A stretch of DNA of 64,000 bases from Mucilaginibacter mallensis (GTDB lineage Bacteria > Bacteroidota > Bacteroidia > Sphingobacteriales > Sphingobacteriaceae). The notes beneath the pieces were generated by a model. It made no database searches and was not told where the DNA came from. It worked only from the letters and a program-made list of their open reading frames with translations. Below are positions 1 to 11,700 of the stretch, piece after piece; the first letter of the stretch is position 1, and each line of letters opens with the position of its first letter. A program made the position numbers and the translations under genes. Where the stretch lies: the NCBI RefSeq assembly GCF_900105165.1, contig NZ_LT629740.1:434001-498000 (forward strand), written 5' to 3'.

Positions 1-1
1 A

Positions 2-1117
2 ACCATAGTTGAGCGTTTACTGGCCGAGGATGCCATAATTATAGGTCGCTGCAATTGCGATGAATTTGCCATGGGCGCCAGTAATGAGAACTCATATTAT
101 GGTCCGGTAAAAAACTATGCCGATAATACTAAAGTATCAGGTGGTTCATCAGGTGGTTCCGCGGTAGCGGTGCAGGCCGGTATGTGCCATGCTGCTATTG
201 GTACGGATACTGGTGGTTCAGTAAGGCAGCCAGCGTCATTTTGCGGGCTTGTCGGCCTTAAGCCTACTTATGGCCGTATTTCAAGGTATGGTATAATAGC
301 TTATGCCTCATCTTTCGATCAGGTGGGCCCGATCACCAGATCTATAGAGGATGCCGCCCTGTTATTGGAAGTTATGGCAGGCCCCGATGAGTACGACAGT
401 ACACTGGCCCAAAAACCTGTTCCGGCATTCAGCGCAAATATTAAAGCGCCGGGAAAGAAAAAGATTGCCTATCTGCAGGAATCATTATCCAGTCCGGGTG
501 TAGATGCTGAGGTAAAAAATACTCTGAGCAAATATATTGACAAGTTGCGAGCCGAAGGCCATACCGTAAACCCAATAGCCTTTGATTATTTGGATTATAT
601 GGTGCCATCGTACTATATTCTGGCTACCGCCGAGGCTTCATCAAACCTTGCACGCTTTGATGGCGTACATTATGGTTACCGGAGTCCAGAGGCATCCGAC
701 CTGCAATCAACCTACAAAAAATCACGTTCCGAAGGTTTTGGCAAAGAGGTAAAACGCCGTATAATGCTGGGTACATTTGTTTTAAGTGCCGGTTATTACG
801 ATGCTTATTATGCCAAGGCACAAAAAGCGCGCCGTCTTATCCGTGAGAAAACAGAAGAAATATTACTGGAATACGATTTTATACTCACCCCAACAGCCCC
901 CGAACCGGCCTATGCAATAGGTAAGGAGGAAAGCGATCCGGTTGTAACTTACCTGGCTGATATTTTTACTGTTCAGGCTTCATTATCTGGTGTCCCGGCA
1001 ATTTCATTGCCTGCGGGCAATAATAGCAAAGGTTTGCCGTTAGGTTTACAATTAATAACCAGGCAGTTTGAGGAACAGGAATTGTTAAATTTCTCTGAAT
1101 ATTTCCTGGGACTATAA
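2..1117 (+). CDS. gatA: Glutamyl-tRNA(Gln) amidotransferase subunit A, 5'-truncated by window edge
   Basis: Amidase subunit of the GatCAB complex, which converts Glu-tRNA(Gln) (and often Asp-tRNA(Asn)) to the amide form in the cytoplasm. The reading frame is open from base 2, so the start and about 100 residues lie outside the window; the catalytic Lys of the amidase Ser-cisSer-Lys triad is among them. Seen here are the Gly/Ser-rich signature GGSSGGSA (the cis-Ser region) and GTDTGGSVRQPASFCG, which carries the nucleophilic Ser, followed by GLKPTYGRISRYG, all diagnostic of GatA rather than a general amidase. The C-terminal part, with PTAPEPAYAIG and SGVPAISLPAG, is complete and ends normally in TAA. 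The next gene starts 66 bases later. An asparaginyl-tRNA synthetase lies near the other end of the window, so GatCAB here probably serves mainly Gln-tRNA(Gln). Confidence 0.96.
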   Translation, partial: TIVERLLAEDAIIIGRCNCDEFAMGASNENSYYGPVKNYADNTKVSGGSSGGSAVAVQAGMCHAAIGTDTGGSVRQPASFCGLVGLKPTYGRISRYGIIAYASSFDQVGPITRSIEDAALLLEVMAGPDEYDSTLAQKPVPAFSANIKAPGKKKIAYLQESLSSPGVDAEVKNTLSKYIDKLRAEGHTVNPIAFDYLDYMVPSYYILATAEASSNLARFDGVHYGYRSPEASDLQSTYKKSRSEGFGKEVKRRIMLGTFVLSAGYYDAYYAKAQKARRLIREKTEEILLEYDFILTPTAPEPAYAIGKEESDPVVTYLADIFTVQASLSGVPAISLPAGNNSKGLPLGLQLITRQFEEQELLNFSEYFLGL

Positions 1118-1183
1118 AAATTTAATACATTAGTAAAAATGTTGACGCAAGCCAACGTTTTTAGTTTTAAATCCCTATAATAA

Positions 1184-2554
1184 ATGAAGAGATTATTTAC
1201 TTTTATTATCTGTATTTTATTACTCCTAATTGTTAAAACTAATACAATTTTTGCTGCTGGCTTTATAGCCCCGGCTTCTACGCAAACTTTTGGCGATACC
1301 ACATTTGCACATGCTGCTGCAAATCAGGCACAGCTTACAGGCTATCAAACTAACATAAAACATCGCCTTGATTCCCTTAAAAAAGATGTTCCGTTAGATT
1401 ATAACGAATACGTACAAAACTACATTGATATTTACGCTAATAACCGCGACGAAATGGGGCAGGTTATAGGTCTGGCTAAATATTATTTCCCTATCTACGA
1501 AAAGGTTTTCCGCGCTGCGGGTATCCCTGTTGAAATTGAATACTTATCGGTAGTGGAGTCGAAGCTTGATCCTAACGCGGTATCAAGGGTAGGCGCTACC
1601 GGTCCGTGGCAGTTCATGTCAACCACAGCCAGATTATATGGCTTAAGTATGGATGGCTATATTGATGAGCGCCGCGACCCTGTGCGTGCCAGCTATGCTG
1701 CCGCCGCTTATCTTAAAGATGCTTATGAAGAATTCGGCGACTGGCTGTTAGCCATCGCGTCATATAATTGTGGTAAAAGCAATGTGGAAAATGCCATTGC
1801 CAAAGCCGGGGCCAATGATTTCTGGTCCATTCGCCAATACCTCCCGCTTGAAACCCGTAACTATGTACCCGCTTACATAGCCGTTGCTTACCTCATGAAT
1901 TATTATGGCAAGCATAATATTATTGCCCAGCCTTGTAGTTTTTCAAGAAATATAGATACCGTTTTGGTTGATAGGTCCATTTCCCTTGGCAATATCTCCA
2001 ATATCTTAAATATGGATTACAGGGTTTTAGCGCTGTTAAACCCGGCCTACCGCACACAAATGATAAATGGCAGCCCGGCTAACCCGCGCAGGCTTATTAT
2101 TCCGCAATGTAACAGTAAATCTTACTCAGCACTATACGATGCACTGAATAGCGGTGTTATTTCGCCCGTATTACCGGCGCATGCAAGCTATGTTTCTTAT
2201 GCGGAAGAAAAACCCGAGCACAAGCCTGCCTACCATAAAGTAAAAAGAGGGGAAACGCTGTCGGATATTGCCGATCGTTATGGCGTTGATGTACAGGACC
2301 TGAAAAACTGGAACCACCTGCACCACAAACCGGCAGTGGGTCAAAAGCTTAAATTAAGTGGCGATAAAGAAGATGCTGCTGCATCGCCAAAAGAAACACA
2401 TAATTATATAACCTATAAAGTTAAACGCGGCGATACGCTGAGTGTAATTGCCGCCAAATTTGATGGTGCATCGGTTGAGCATATTAAATCATTAAATGGT
2501 TTAAAGCATGGTCAGTTACAGCCGGGGATGACACTTAAAATAAGCAAAGGCTGA
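1184..2554 (+). CDS. Secreted lytic transglycosylase with two LysM domains (MltD-like)
   Basis: Cleaves the glycan strands of peptidoglycan with formation of 1,6-anhydro ends, acting in the periplasm. Residues 1-24 form a signal peptide ending in FAA; there is no clear lipobox cysteine, so it looks soluble rather than a lipoprotein. The SLT family 1 domain spans about residues 90-245, with the catalytic Glu at about residue 125 (SVVESKLDP), then GATGPWQFM, the AIASYNCG motif and the TRNYVPAYIA motif. Two LysM peptidoglycan-binding modules follow at about 351-393 and 410-455, each starting with KVKRG(E/D)TLS. The 456-residue length and SLT-LysM-LysM order match the MltD family of Bacteroidota. 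It follows gatA by 66 bases on the same strand and is followed by a palindromic repeat. Confidence 0.93.
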   Translation: MKRLFTFIICILLLLIVKTNTIFAAGFIAPASTQTFGDTTFAHAAANQAQLTGYQTNIKHRLDSLKKDVPLDYNEYVQNYIDIYANNRDEMGQVIGLAKYYFPIYEKVFRAAGIPVEIEYLSVVESKLDPNAVSRVGATGPWQFMSTTARLYGLSMDGYIDERRDPVRASYAAAAYLKDAYEEFGDWLLAIASYNCGKSNVENAIAKAGANDFWSIRQYLPLETRNYVPAYIAVAYLMNYYGKHNIIAQPCSFSRNIDTVLVDRSISLGNISNILNMDYRVLALLNPAYRTQMINGSPANPRRLIIPQCNSKSYSALYDALNSGVISPVLPAHASYVSYAEEKPEHKPAYHKVKRGETLSDIADRYGVDVQDLKNWNHLHHKPAVGQKLKLSGDKEDAAASPKETHNYITYKVKRGDTLSVIAAKFDGASVEHIKSLNGLKHGQLQPGMTLKISKG

Positions 2555-2564
2555 TTTTGATAAT

Positions 2565-2692
2565 AGAATTAAGAACCAAGATATAAGAATCAAGATAAAC
2601 CAATAAAAGCAATTGAAGTAAGCTGTTAAAGTTCCTTAATTCCTGAACCTTTCTATCTTGATTCCTGACTCTTAAATCTTGGCTCTATTTTA
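2565..2692. repeat. Intergenic imperfect palindrome, family A (AATCAAGA words), copy 1
   Basis: The spacer between the lytic transglycosylase and maeB is made of variants of the words AAGAATCAAGA and TTAAGAACCAAG on the left and their complements TCTTGATTCCTGACTC and TTAAATCTTGGCTC on the right, so the two halves can fold on each other around a spacer of about 50 bases. The same words occur at 35690-35791 and 49929-50115. No open frame of interest is present. Confidence 0.85.
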
Positions 2693-2755
2693 TGCTAAAC
2701 CTTACATATATTATCAAATACGGTCTTTTTCCCGTACCCGGTGAAAAAAGAATCG

Positions 2756-2763
2756 TAGTTTTG
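2756..2763 (+). promoter_or_regulatory. Candidate -7 element (TAGTTTTG) for maeB
   Basis: Exact match to the Bacteroidota -7 consensus TAnnTTTG, 20 bases ahead of the maeB ATG at 2784. A transcript starting about 5 bases downstream would begin close to the alternative TTG at 2769, which supports the ATG as the real start. No clear -33 TTG at the usual spacing was seen. Confidence 0.5.
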
Positions 2764-2783
2764 AGCTCTTGAATCTTGAGAAG

Positions 2784-5087
2784 ATGAATAATAAAACCAA
2801 TCGTAAACAGGACGCTTTAGATTACCATTCAAAAGGCCGCCCGGGTAAAATACAGGTAGTGCCAACCAAGCCTACTAACTCCCAGCGGGATCTTACCATG
2901 GCTTATTCTCCCGGCGTTGCCGAACCCTGCCTGCGCATTGCCGACAACGTTGAAGATGTATACAAATATACCGCCAAAGGTAACCTGGTAGCCGTTATCA
3001 GTAACGGAACCGCCGTACTTGGTTTAGGTAATATTGGCCCCGAGGCAAGCAAGCCGGTAATGGAGGGCAAGGGTCTGCTGTTTAAAATTTATGCTGATAT
3101 CGATGTTTTCGATCTGGAGATAAATGCCAAAACCCCCGATGAATTTGTAGCTATAGTAAAAGCGCTGGAGCCAACCTTTGGTGGCATCAACCTCGAAGAT
3201 ATATCGGCTCCAACCTGTTTTGAAATTGAACGCCGCCTGAAAGCCGAAATGAAGATCCCTGTTATGCACGATGATCAGCATGGTACGGCTATTATATCAG
3301 GCGCGGCACTGCTTAATGCCTGCGAGATACAGGGTAAAAAGCTGGATAAAATTAAAATGGTAGTTAACGGTGCAGGTGCCGCTGCTGTATCTTGCTCAAA
3401 AATGTACCTGTCATTAGGCGTTAAAAAGGAAAACCTGGTGATGTTTGATATCAATGGCCTCTTAACCCCTGACCGCACCGATCTGGGTGATATCCGTATG
3501 GAATTTGCTACTGAGCGCAAGGACATAAAAACCCTTGCCGAAGCGATGAAGGGTGCCGACGTTTTTGTTGGTCTTTCAGCAGGTAACGTGGTTACGCCTG
3601 ATATGCTTAAAGGTATGGCCAAAAATCCCATAGTGTTCGCCATGGCCAACCCCGATCCTGAAATCGCTTATGATATTGCACATAATACCCGCAAGGATAT
3701 CATCATGGCTACCGGTCGTTCTGATTTCCCTAACCAGGTAAATAACGTACTCGGCTTCCCTTATATTTTCCGTGGGGCCTTGGATGTAAGAGCTACCGCC
3801 ATTAACGAGGAAATGAAAATTGCCGCTGTTAAAGCCATCGCCGAGATAGCTAAAAAGCCGGTACCCGAGGCGGTGAACCTGGCATATAGCACCACTAACC
3901 TGAAGTTTGGTCGTGATTATATCATCCCGAAACCAATGGATCAGCGCTTGATCATCGAGGTATCAACAGCGGTAGCAAAAGCAGCTATTGACTCAGGTGT
4001 CGCCCGCAAGGTGATCACCGATTGGGATGCTTATGCCGAAGAATTGCGTACAAGGATAGGCAGCGATGATAAATTATTACGTAACCTGACCAATCAGGCC
4101 AAGCAAAACCCTAAACGCATTGTTTTTGCTGAGGCTGATACTTACAAAATATTGCGTGCCGCTCAAATTGTTAAAGATGAATGTATTGCCACGCCAATTT
4201 TGCTGGGCAATGTAGATCGTATAAAACAAATAATGAAGGATAACGACCTCGACCTGGGCGATGTACAGATCATCGACCCGCGCGAGGGTACCGAGGAAAC
4301 CGAAAAATATGCGCAGTATCTGTATAACAAGCGTCAGCGCAGAGGGGTAACTTTGTTTGAGGCCCGCAAGCTGATGATCGACCGCAACTATTACGGCGCG
4401 AGTATGGTGCAGTTTGGCGAAGCCGATGCCTTGATCTCCGGTTTAACTAAGAATTATGTAACCACCATAAAACCTGCCCTGCAAATAATTGGTACCGAGG
4501 AGGGTGTAAGTCGTGTTGCTGGTATGTACATGATGATAACCCAGAAAGGCCCCGTATTTTTTGGTGACACCACCGTAAATGTTAATCCAACAGTGCAGGA
4601 ACTGGTAGATATTACGGTATTGATAGAGCACTCAGTTAGGCAATTTAATGTTACGCCAAGGGTTGGGATCTTATCTTATTCGAACTTTGGCTCGAATGAT
4701 GGCCCTATTCCTGAAAAAACACGTGAAGCCGTGCGTATATTACATGAAAAGTATCCCGACATGGTGGTTGACGGTGATATGCAGGCCAACTTTGCCCTAA
4801 ACCCCGAATTGTTGTCGGATAATTTTCCGTTCTCAACATTGGTTGGCCGCCCTGCAAATACTTTAATATTCCCGAACCTTGAATCGGGTAATATTGCGTA
4901 TAAATTATTGCAGGAAATAGGCGGGGCCGAAGCAGTAGGGCCAATATTGCTGGGCCTTAAAAAACCGGTGCATGTGTTGCAGTTAGGCAGTTCGGTACGT
5001 GAAATTGTAAACATGATAACCATTGCAGTGGTAAATGCGCAGGAAAAATCTGTTGCTGTTGAACCCGCTAAATCTGTAAAACGCTAA
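2784..5087 (+). CDS. maeB: NADP-dependent malic enzyme, ME-PTA fusion type
   Basis: Oxidatively decarboxylates malate to pyruvate with NADP in the cytosol. The malic enzyme half (residues about 1-420) shows YSPGVAEPC with the catalytic Tyr (residue 41), the Lys region [12 protein letters not shown], the metal-binding INLEDISAP (138-139) and MHDDQHGTA (163-164), and the nucleotide loop VVNGAGAAA (193-201). The C-terminal half (about 435-755) is a phosphotransacetylase-like domain, which in known MaeB proteins is not a working phosphotransacetylase but senses acetyl-CoA and controls activity; that role here is from family knowledge. At 767 residues it has the usual MaeB length. I chose ATG 2784 over TTG 2769 because of the nearby -7 element and typical N-terminus. 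It is followed 15 bases later by ruvA. Confidence 0.95.
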   Translation: MNNKTNRKQDALDYHSKGRPGKIQVVPTKPTNSQRDLTMAYSPGVAEPCLRIADNVEDVYKYTAKGNLVAVISNGTAVLGLGNIGPEASKPVMEGKGLLFKIYADIDVFDLEINAKTPDEFVAIVKALEPTFGGINLEDISAPTCFEIERRLKAEMKIPVMHDDQHGTAIISGAALLNACEIQGKKLDKIKMVVNGAGAAAVSCSKMYLSLGVKKENLVMFDINGLLTPDRTDLGDIRMEFATERKDIKTLAEAMKGADVFVGLSAGNVVTPDMLKGMAKNPIVFAMANPDPEIAYDIAHNTRKDIIMATGRSDFPNQVNNVLGFPYIFRGALDVRATAINEEMKIAAVKAIAEIAKKPVPEAVNLAYSTTNLKFGRDYIIPKPMDQRLIIEVSTAVAKAAIDSGVARKVITDWDAYAEELRTRIGSDDKLLRNLTNQAKQNPKRIVFAEADTYKILRAAQIVKDECIATPILLGNVDRIKQIMKDNDLDLGDVQIIDPREGTEETEKYAQYLYNKRQRRGVTLFEARKLMIDRNYYGASMVQFGEADALISGLTKNYVTTIKPALQIIGTEEGVSRVAGMYMMITQKGPVFFGDTTVNVNPTVQELVDITVLIEHSVRQFNVTPRVGILSYSNFGSNDGPIPEKTREAVRILHEKYPDMVVDGDMQANFALNPELLSDNFPFSTLVGRPANTLIFPNLESGNIAYKLLQEIGGAEAVGPILLGLKKPVHVLQLGSSVREIVNMITIAVVNAQEKSVAVEPAKSVKR

Positions 5088-5102
5088 TAATATCGAAAAA
5101 AC

Positions 5103-5687
5103 ATGTACGCTTATATTGATGGTAAATTAGTTTTTAAAAGCCCTTCATATGTGGTAATTGATGCCGGTGGAGTGGGTTATCACATCAATATATCGCTCCA
5201 TACTTACTCATTGCTGGGTGATGCCGAGCACTGCAAATTATACACCTGGTTATATGTAAAGGAAGATGCGCACAGCCTATATGGTTTTGCCGATGAGGGC
5301 GAGCGCCGCCTGTTCCTTCACTTGATATCAATTTCAGGCATTGGCCCTAATACCGGGCGCATGATGCTGTCGTCAATCACGCCTTTAGAGATTCAAACAG
5401 CCATTATTAATGGTAATGTGGCCCTTATACAACGTATAAAAGGCATCGGCCCTAAGTCGGCACAGCGTGTTATACTGGAGTTGCAGGATAAATTGCGCAA
5501 GGAAGGGCCTGATACCTTAACCAGTATGCCGGTTAATAAAACTGCTAAGGATGAGGCGCTTTCGGCGTTGGTAATGCTGGGCTTTGCACGCAATGCTGCC
5601 GAGAAAGTTCTTGACCAGGAAATGAATAAAAATAAAGAGGATTTAACCGTTGAACAGTTGATTAAATCCGCCCTAAAAAACTTATAA
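5103..5687 (+). CDS. ruvA: Holliday junction branch migration protein RuvA
   Basis: DNA-binding subunit of the RuvAB branch-migration motor, which holds four-way junctions during recombinational repair. The 194-residue protein has the N-terminal OB-like domain (residues 1-64, starting MYAYIDGKL), two helix-hairpin-helix motifs (ISGIGPNTG at about 78-85 and IKGIGPKSA at about 112-120) and the small C-terminal domain III that contacts RuvB (about 148-194). Length and motif order are standard. It sits 15 bases after maeB and 23 bases ahead of sprA. ruvB and ruvC are not in the window. Confidence 0.97.
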   Translation: MYAYIDGKLVFKSPSYVVIDAGGVGYHINISLHTYSLLGDAEHCKLYTWLYVKEDAHSLYGFADEGERRLFLHLISISGIGPNTGRMMLSSITPLEIQTAIINGNVALIQRIKGIGPKSAQRVILELQDKLRKEGPDTLTSMPVNKTAKDEALSALVMLGFARNAAEKVLDQEMNKNKEDLTVEQLIKSALKNL

Positions 5688-5710
5688 TTACGTATAATTT
5701 GATTTGACTT

Positions 5711-8700
5711 TTGACTAAGACTTTTACGTTTAAGATTGTTACGCTTATCTTAATTCTTGCTGCATTTTGCGGACAGGAAAAGGTATTTGCCCAGCAGTCG
5801 CCAAACGGGAAAAGAGATTCAACGTCGTCAAAAGCGCCCTTAAACCTGCAGCAATCAAACAATATGCGTTTAAGGGAGGGCCTTTTTGATCCCGATCCGC
5901 CAAATTTAGTACGTACTATTGAGTATGACCCGGTTGCCAATCAGTACATTATGTACGAGCGCGTTGGCGACATGTTATACCGCCCGCCCCAGTACCTTAC
6001 CTTTGCACAATACCTGGCCTTAAGAGAGCGTCAAAATGAGCGCGACTATTTTAAAAAACTGGCCGATAACTATGCCTATCAATCACAACAACCTGGCTTT
6101 ATTCCGCAAATAAAGGTAAGGAGCCAAACCTTTTCACGAATATTCGGTGGCGAAAATATCGATATAAAAGCCCAGGGATCGGCTAATGCTACCTTTACCG
6201 GGCAAATTAATAAAAACGAAAATCCATTATTTAATACCGCGCAGCGTGATCAGTTCAACTTTAATTTTGATCAGCAGATACAGCTGAACGTAGTAGGTAC
6301 TATAGGTGATAAATTAACCTTTAATACCAATTACAATACCAATGCCCAGTTCCAGTTTGATAACCAGGTAAAAATGGATTACAAAGGGCACGATGATGAT
6401 ATTATACAGGAAATACAGGCCGGTACGGTAAGCATGCCGTTAAATACCCAGCTCATTACTGGTACGCAGGCATTGTTCGGGGTTAAAACCAAGCTCAAAT
6501 TTGGTAAGCTCACCATGACCTCTATTTTGTCGCAACAACGGTCGCAGTCAAAAACAATTACCATTACCAATGGCTCCGAACAGGGTAATTTTAAGCTGAC
6601 TACCGATGCGTATGATGCCAATAAGCACTACTTTTTATCACAATATTTTCGCGATAATTATGATAAGGCACTGGCAAATATCCCCATTATCAGCTCAAAC
6701 ATAAACATTACCAAAATTGAGGTTTGGACAACCAACCGCACCAATGTTACCACTAACTCAAGGGATATATTGGCCTTTATGGACCTTGGTGAAAATAAAC
6801 CCTACAATACCCGTTTGATACAAGGCGGCCCGTCATATTCAGGTTTGCCTGCAGGTAGTGATATACCGGGTTTTCCGCAGCAATCAAACAGCCTGCTTAA
6901 AAACCTGCCGGCTGATGCCCGTTTAACAAACTCAAACGCTATTGCCACCTATTTTAATAGTACCGGTAGTACCGATAACTATGCCAAGTTAACCTATGCC
7001 CGCCAGCTAACCAGCAAGGAGTTTACCCTGCACCCGCAACTGGGTTATATATCCCTGAATTATCCTTTGAATAACGATGAGGTGCTGGCCGTGGCTTACC
7101 AATACACCTATAACGGTGTTACTTACCAAGTGGGTGAGTTTTCAAGCGATCGTGCGGTTAATAACAATAACCCAAATGTGTTGTATGTAAAGTTGCTGAA
7201 AAATACTTTACTAAAAACCAACCTGCCAACCTGGAAACTGATGATGAAAAACATCTATAATTTAGGTGCATACCAGATCAGTCCAACCAACTTTAAAATG
7301 AATATTTCGCGGCTTGATAATAACTCAGGCATCGCGAAGCAAATAATGGCTGAAGGTAAGAACACTACCGGCAAGCTTTGGATTCAGTTAACCGACCTGG
7401 ATAACCTCGATCAGCAGCAACAGAAAAAACCCGATGGTTATTTCGACTTTATAGAGGGCATAACTATCGACTCCAAAAACGGCTTCCTGATCTTTCCCGA
7501 AGTTGAACCTTTCGGCTCCGACCTAGCAGCAAAATTTGCGCCCGGGGAAACGAGCCTGGTCAGTACTTATGTGTACCAGCAGTTGTATGACTCCACCAAA
7601 ACCGTAGCGCAGCAATTTTATCCGCAATTGAACAGGTATGTGATACAGGGTACCTATACATCGCAGGGCGGCTCTGAGTACCAGTTGAATGCCACCAATA
7701 TTCCGCAAGGCTCTGTTATTGTAACAGCAGGTGCTACCAAATTGGTTGAGGGTAACGATTTTACGGTTGATTATAATGCCGGTACTATCCGCATACTTAA
7801 CCAGGCCATCCTTTCATCGGGCGTGCCCATTACCGTGAATTTGGAAAACAATGAGCTATTCGGCGTTCAGCAAAAATCATTATACGGCTCAAGGTTTGAT
7901 TACGATGCGAGCCCTAAACTAAAATTAGGTGCAACCATTATGCACCTTACCGAGCAACCTATTTCGCAAAACGAGGCCGTAGGAGACGAATCCATCTCCA
8001 ATACCATTTGGGGCTTTGATGGCCACTACAGCTCCGACTCGCGCTTACTTACCCGTTTGGTTGATAAGATACCATTTATACATACCAAGGCCCCATCATC
8101 AATAAACCTGAGCGGTGAGTTTGCCCAGTTATTGCCTGGTACGCCAAGCGTACTGAATTATGCAGGATCAAAAAATGGTACAGCTTACCTTGATGATTTT
8201 GAGAATAGCCAATCAGATATCGACCTGAAGAGTGCCATAAGCTGGCAGATCTCAGGCACGCCGCAGTTATTCCCCGAATCGCAGCGGTTTAATGATCTGA
8301 GCTACGGTTTCCACCGTGCCCGCCTGGCCTTTTATAATATCGACCCCATATTTTATACCTCAAGCAGTATACCGGTTTCCCGCGCCGAGTTGTCAAAGCC
8401 TTATGTGCGCGAGGTGTTAGAAACGGAAGTGTTCCCATTCAAACAATCAGTAACCGGGCAGCCATTGGTTTTACCAACTTTGGATCTGGCTTTTTACCCT
8501 AAAGTGCGCGGCCCGTATAACTATACCACAACCGGCATCAACAGTGATGGTACACTGCAAACCCCGGCCAATAACTGGGGTGGTATGATGCGGGCAATAT
8601 CAACAACCGATTTTGAGGCACTAAACGTAGGTTATATTGAGTTTTGGGTGCTCGACCCCTTTATCAATAATAAAAATAGCGGTTACCTGTATTTCGACCT

Positions 8701-11700
8701 GGGCAGTATTTCGGAAGATATATTGAAGGATGGGCGTAAAAGTTTGGAAAATGGCCTGCCAGTTAACGGCGATTACAGTACTGTTGATACCACCGCCTGG
8801 GGCCGTGTTGCCAAGCTGCAGCCAGTGGTTGATGCCTTTGATAATGACCCGAACGCGCGCGCTTTGCAGGATGTTGGTTTGGATGGTTTGAACGATGCTG
8901 ATGAACGTGCAAAATTTGGTACCGTAGTACAGCGCGTTAAGGCAGTAGTAAGCCCGCAGGCAGCCACTGATTTTGCCAATGACCCATCAACAGATAATTA
9001 CCAGTATTACCAGGGCCCTAAGCTTGACCAGGCCGGGGCGGGCATCCTGCAACGTTACAGCCAGTACAATGGTACAGATGGTAACTCCAAAACAGCACAA
9101 CAATCGCAGGCGCTGCTTGGCCTGCAAACATCGGCCTCCACCTCCCTGCCCGATGCGGAGGATATTGACCGCGATAACAACATGAGTACCGATGATGAAT
9201 ATTTTGAATATAAGGTACCCATCAACCCGCAAAACCTGGTAGTAGGGCAGGGTTTTGTTAATGATAAAGTAACCTCAAGTGTTAAACTGGCTAATGGTGT
9301 AACACAATCCTATACCTGGTACCAGTTCCGCATCCCTATCAATTCTTATCAGGCAGCAATTGGCGGTATTCAGGATTTTAAGTCTATCCGTTTTATCAGG
9401 ATGTATATGACCGGTTTCGCCGATACATCTATTTTGCGTTTCGCAACCCTGCAACTGGTAAGAGGCGATTGGCGCGCATATAACTCCGACAATACCGCTG
9501 CTAACGTTATTGCCGATCCCGCTATTGTTAATCCCGTGCCCGATGGTTCAACCATGGTGGTTGGTACGGTTAATATTGAGGAGAACGGTAACCGCGTGCC
9601 AATACCCTATGTAGTGCCGCCGGGCATACAGCGCCAAACCAATTATACCGGTATAAATGCCAATACCAAGCTAAATGAGCAATCACTATCATTAACGGTT
9701 ACCAACCTGCACGATGGGTATTCGCAAACGGCCTTCAAAACATTTAATAACGATTTGCGTAATTATAAACACCTGCAAATGTTTATACATGCTGAAGCTC
9801 TGCCTACCCAACAGCTAAAGGATAATGACCTGAGCGCATTTATCCGTTTGGGTATTGATTATGTAGATAATTATTACGAGTGTGAAATTCCTTTGCAGGT
9901 AACACAGCCGGGTAGCACTAATCCAAACTCCATTTGGCCTGCGGCCAATCAGCTCGACCTGGAACTTTCGGTACTTACCAATGCAAAACTGGCCCGTAAT
10001 AATGCCCGGTATAAGGGGCAGCCATGGCCGTTAAATATACCTTACACCGTTACTGTTGGCATCTATAAAATAACCATTATGGGCCAGCCCGATCTGAGCC
10101 GTTTAAGTACGGTGATGCTGGGTGTACGTAACCCGTATAAACTAAATAACCCAACTAATGACGATGGGCTACAGAAATCGGGTATTGTATGGTTTGATGA
10201 GCTAAGGTTGACGGATTTTAACGAACGTAAAGGCTGGTCGGCAATAGCAAAGGCTGATGTGAAGCTGGCTGATTTTGCCGATATAACCGTATCGGGCAGT
10301 AAAACAACAGCCGGCTTTGGTACACTCGATTCAAAAATAGGCGACCGTACATTGGATAATACGCAGTCGTATGATATCTCGGCAAATGTGGAGCTCGGTA
10401 AATTCTTTCCGGATAAAAGCGGCGTACATATCCCAACCTATATAAACGTATCAAACCAAACCAGTATGCCGCTATATGACCCGGCATCGCCTGATATTGA
10501 GTTGAGCCAAACACTTAAAGCCGCTACCAGCACCAAGCAAAAGGATTCCATAAAAAACGCTGCCGAAGATTATACCGAACGCAAGAGCATTAATTTCACC
10601 AACGTACACATTGCCAAAACAAACCCTGCAACACCGAACCGTGTATGGGATATAGATAATTTTAATGCCACCTATGCCTTTACCGATATGGAGCACCACG
10701 ACTTTAATACGGTTACCGATTTTGAAAAGACGTACCGGTTTGCGCTGGCTTACAACTACGCCATCAAACCAAAATATATTAGCCCGTTTGCCAAAATAAT
10801 TAAGAACAATTTGCTCACCATTTTTAAGGATATAAACTTTAACCTGATGCCATCAAGGTTGAATTTTAGTATTGATTTTGATCGTTTTGATTCGCAAACC
10901 ACTTTAAGAAATAACGACCCTACAAATATTATCCCAATACCAACCACCTATAACAATACCTTTAACATAACCCGGGTATTTGGCGTAGGCTGGAACCTTA
11001 CCAAATCGTTAACCCTTAATATTGATGCCACTAACCTGTCAACAGTTGATGAGCCGCAGGGGCCGCTTACCGGATTGAACAGGGACACACTTTGGAATAA
11101 TTTAAAGCATTTGGGGCGCACCATTAATTATAACCATACCGTTGCTTTAACCTGGGCCGTGCCTATAAATAAGCTGCCCTACATGGATTGGGTTACGGCC
11201 AATTTTAGTTATAACACACAATTTACCTGGATGGCCCAACCGGGATTTTCTATAGATGACCCGCAGTTTGAGGTGGGTAACAGTATACAAAACAGGCGTA
11301 CCATTGAGTTCGATCCTACATTTAACTTTATCACCCTGTATAATAAATTCCCGTTGTTACGCAGGGCGCAAAAAGGCGAGGGCATGAGTAAACTGAGTAA
11401 GGTTTTACTAGGCTTGTTAACCAGCGTTAAAAGCTTAAATGCAACCTATACCCAAACGCAGGGTACCTATTTACCCGGATACCTGCCGCAGTCGACCATA
11501 TTTGGCGAAGACCCAAGTTACAGCGCGCCGGGTATCGGGTTTTTACTGGGTAGCCAGGCTGATCTGCGGCCACAGGCCATTGCAAAGGGATGGATCTCGT
11601 CAGATACCTTACAGAACCAGTTATATGTACAATCCTATAATTCAGACCTGCACTTTAGTAGCACGCTCGAGCCTATACCGGGTTTGCGTATCCTGTTAAC

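Noticed and set aside
2769..2783. TTG start five codons upstream of the maeB ATG
   Set aside because: It lies at or before the transcript start predicted from the -7 element at 2756-2763 and adds no conserved residues.
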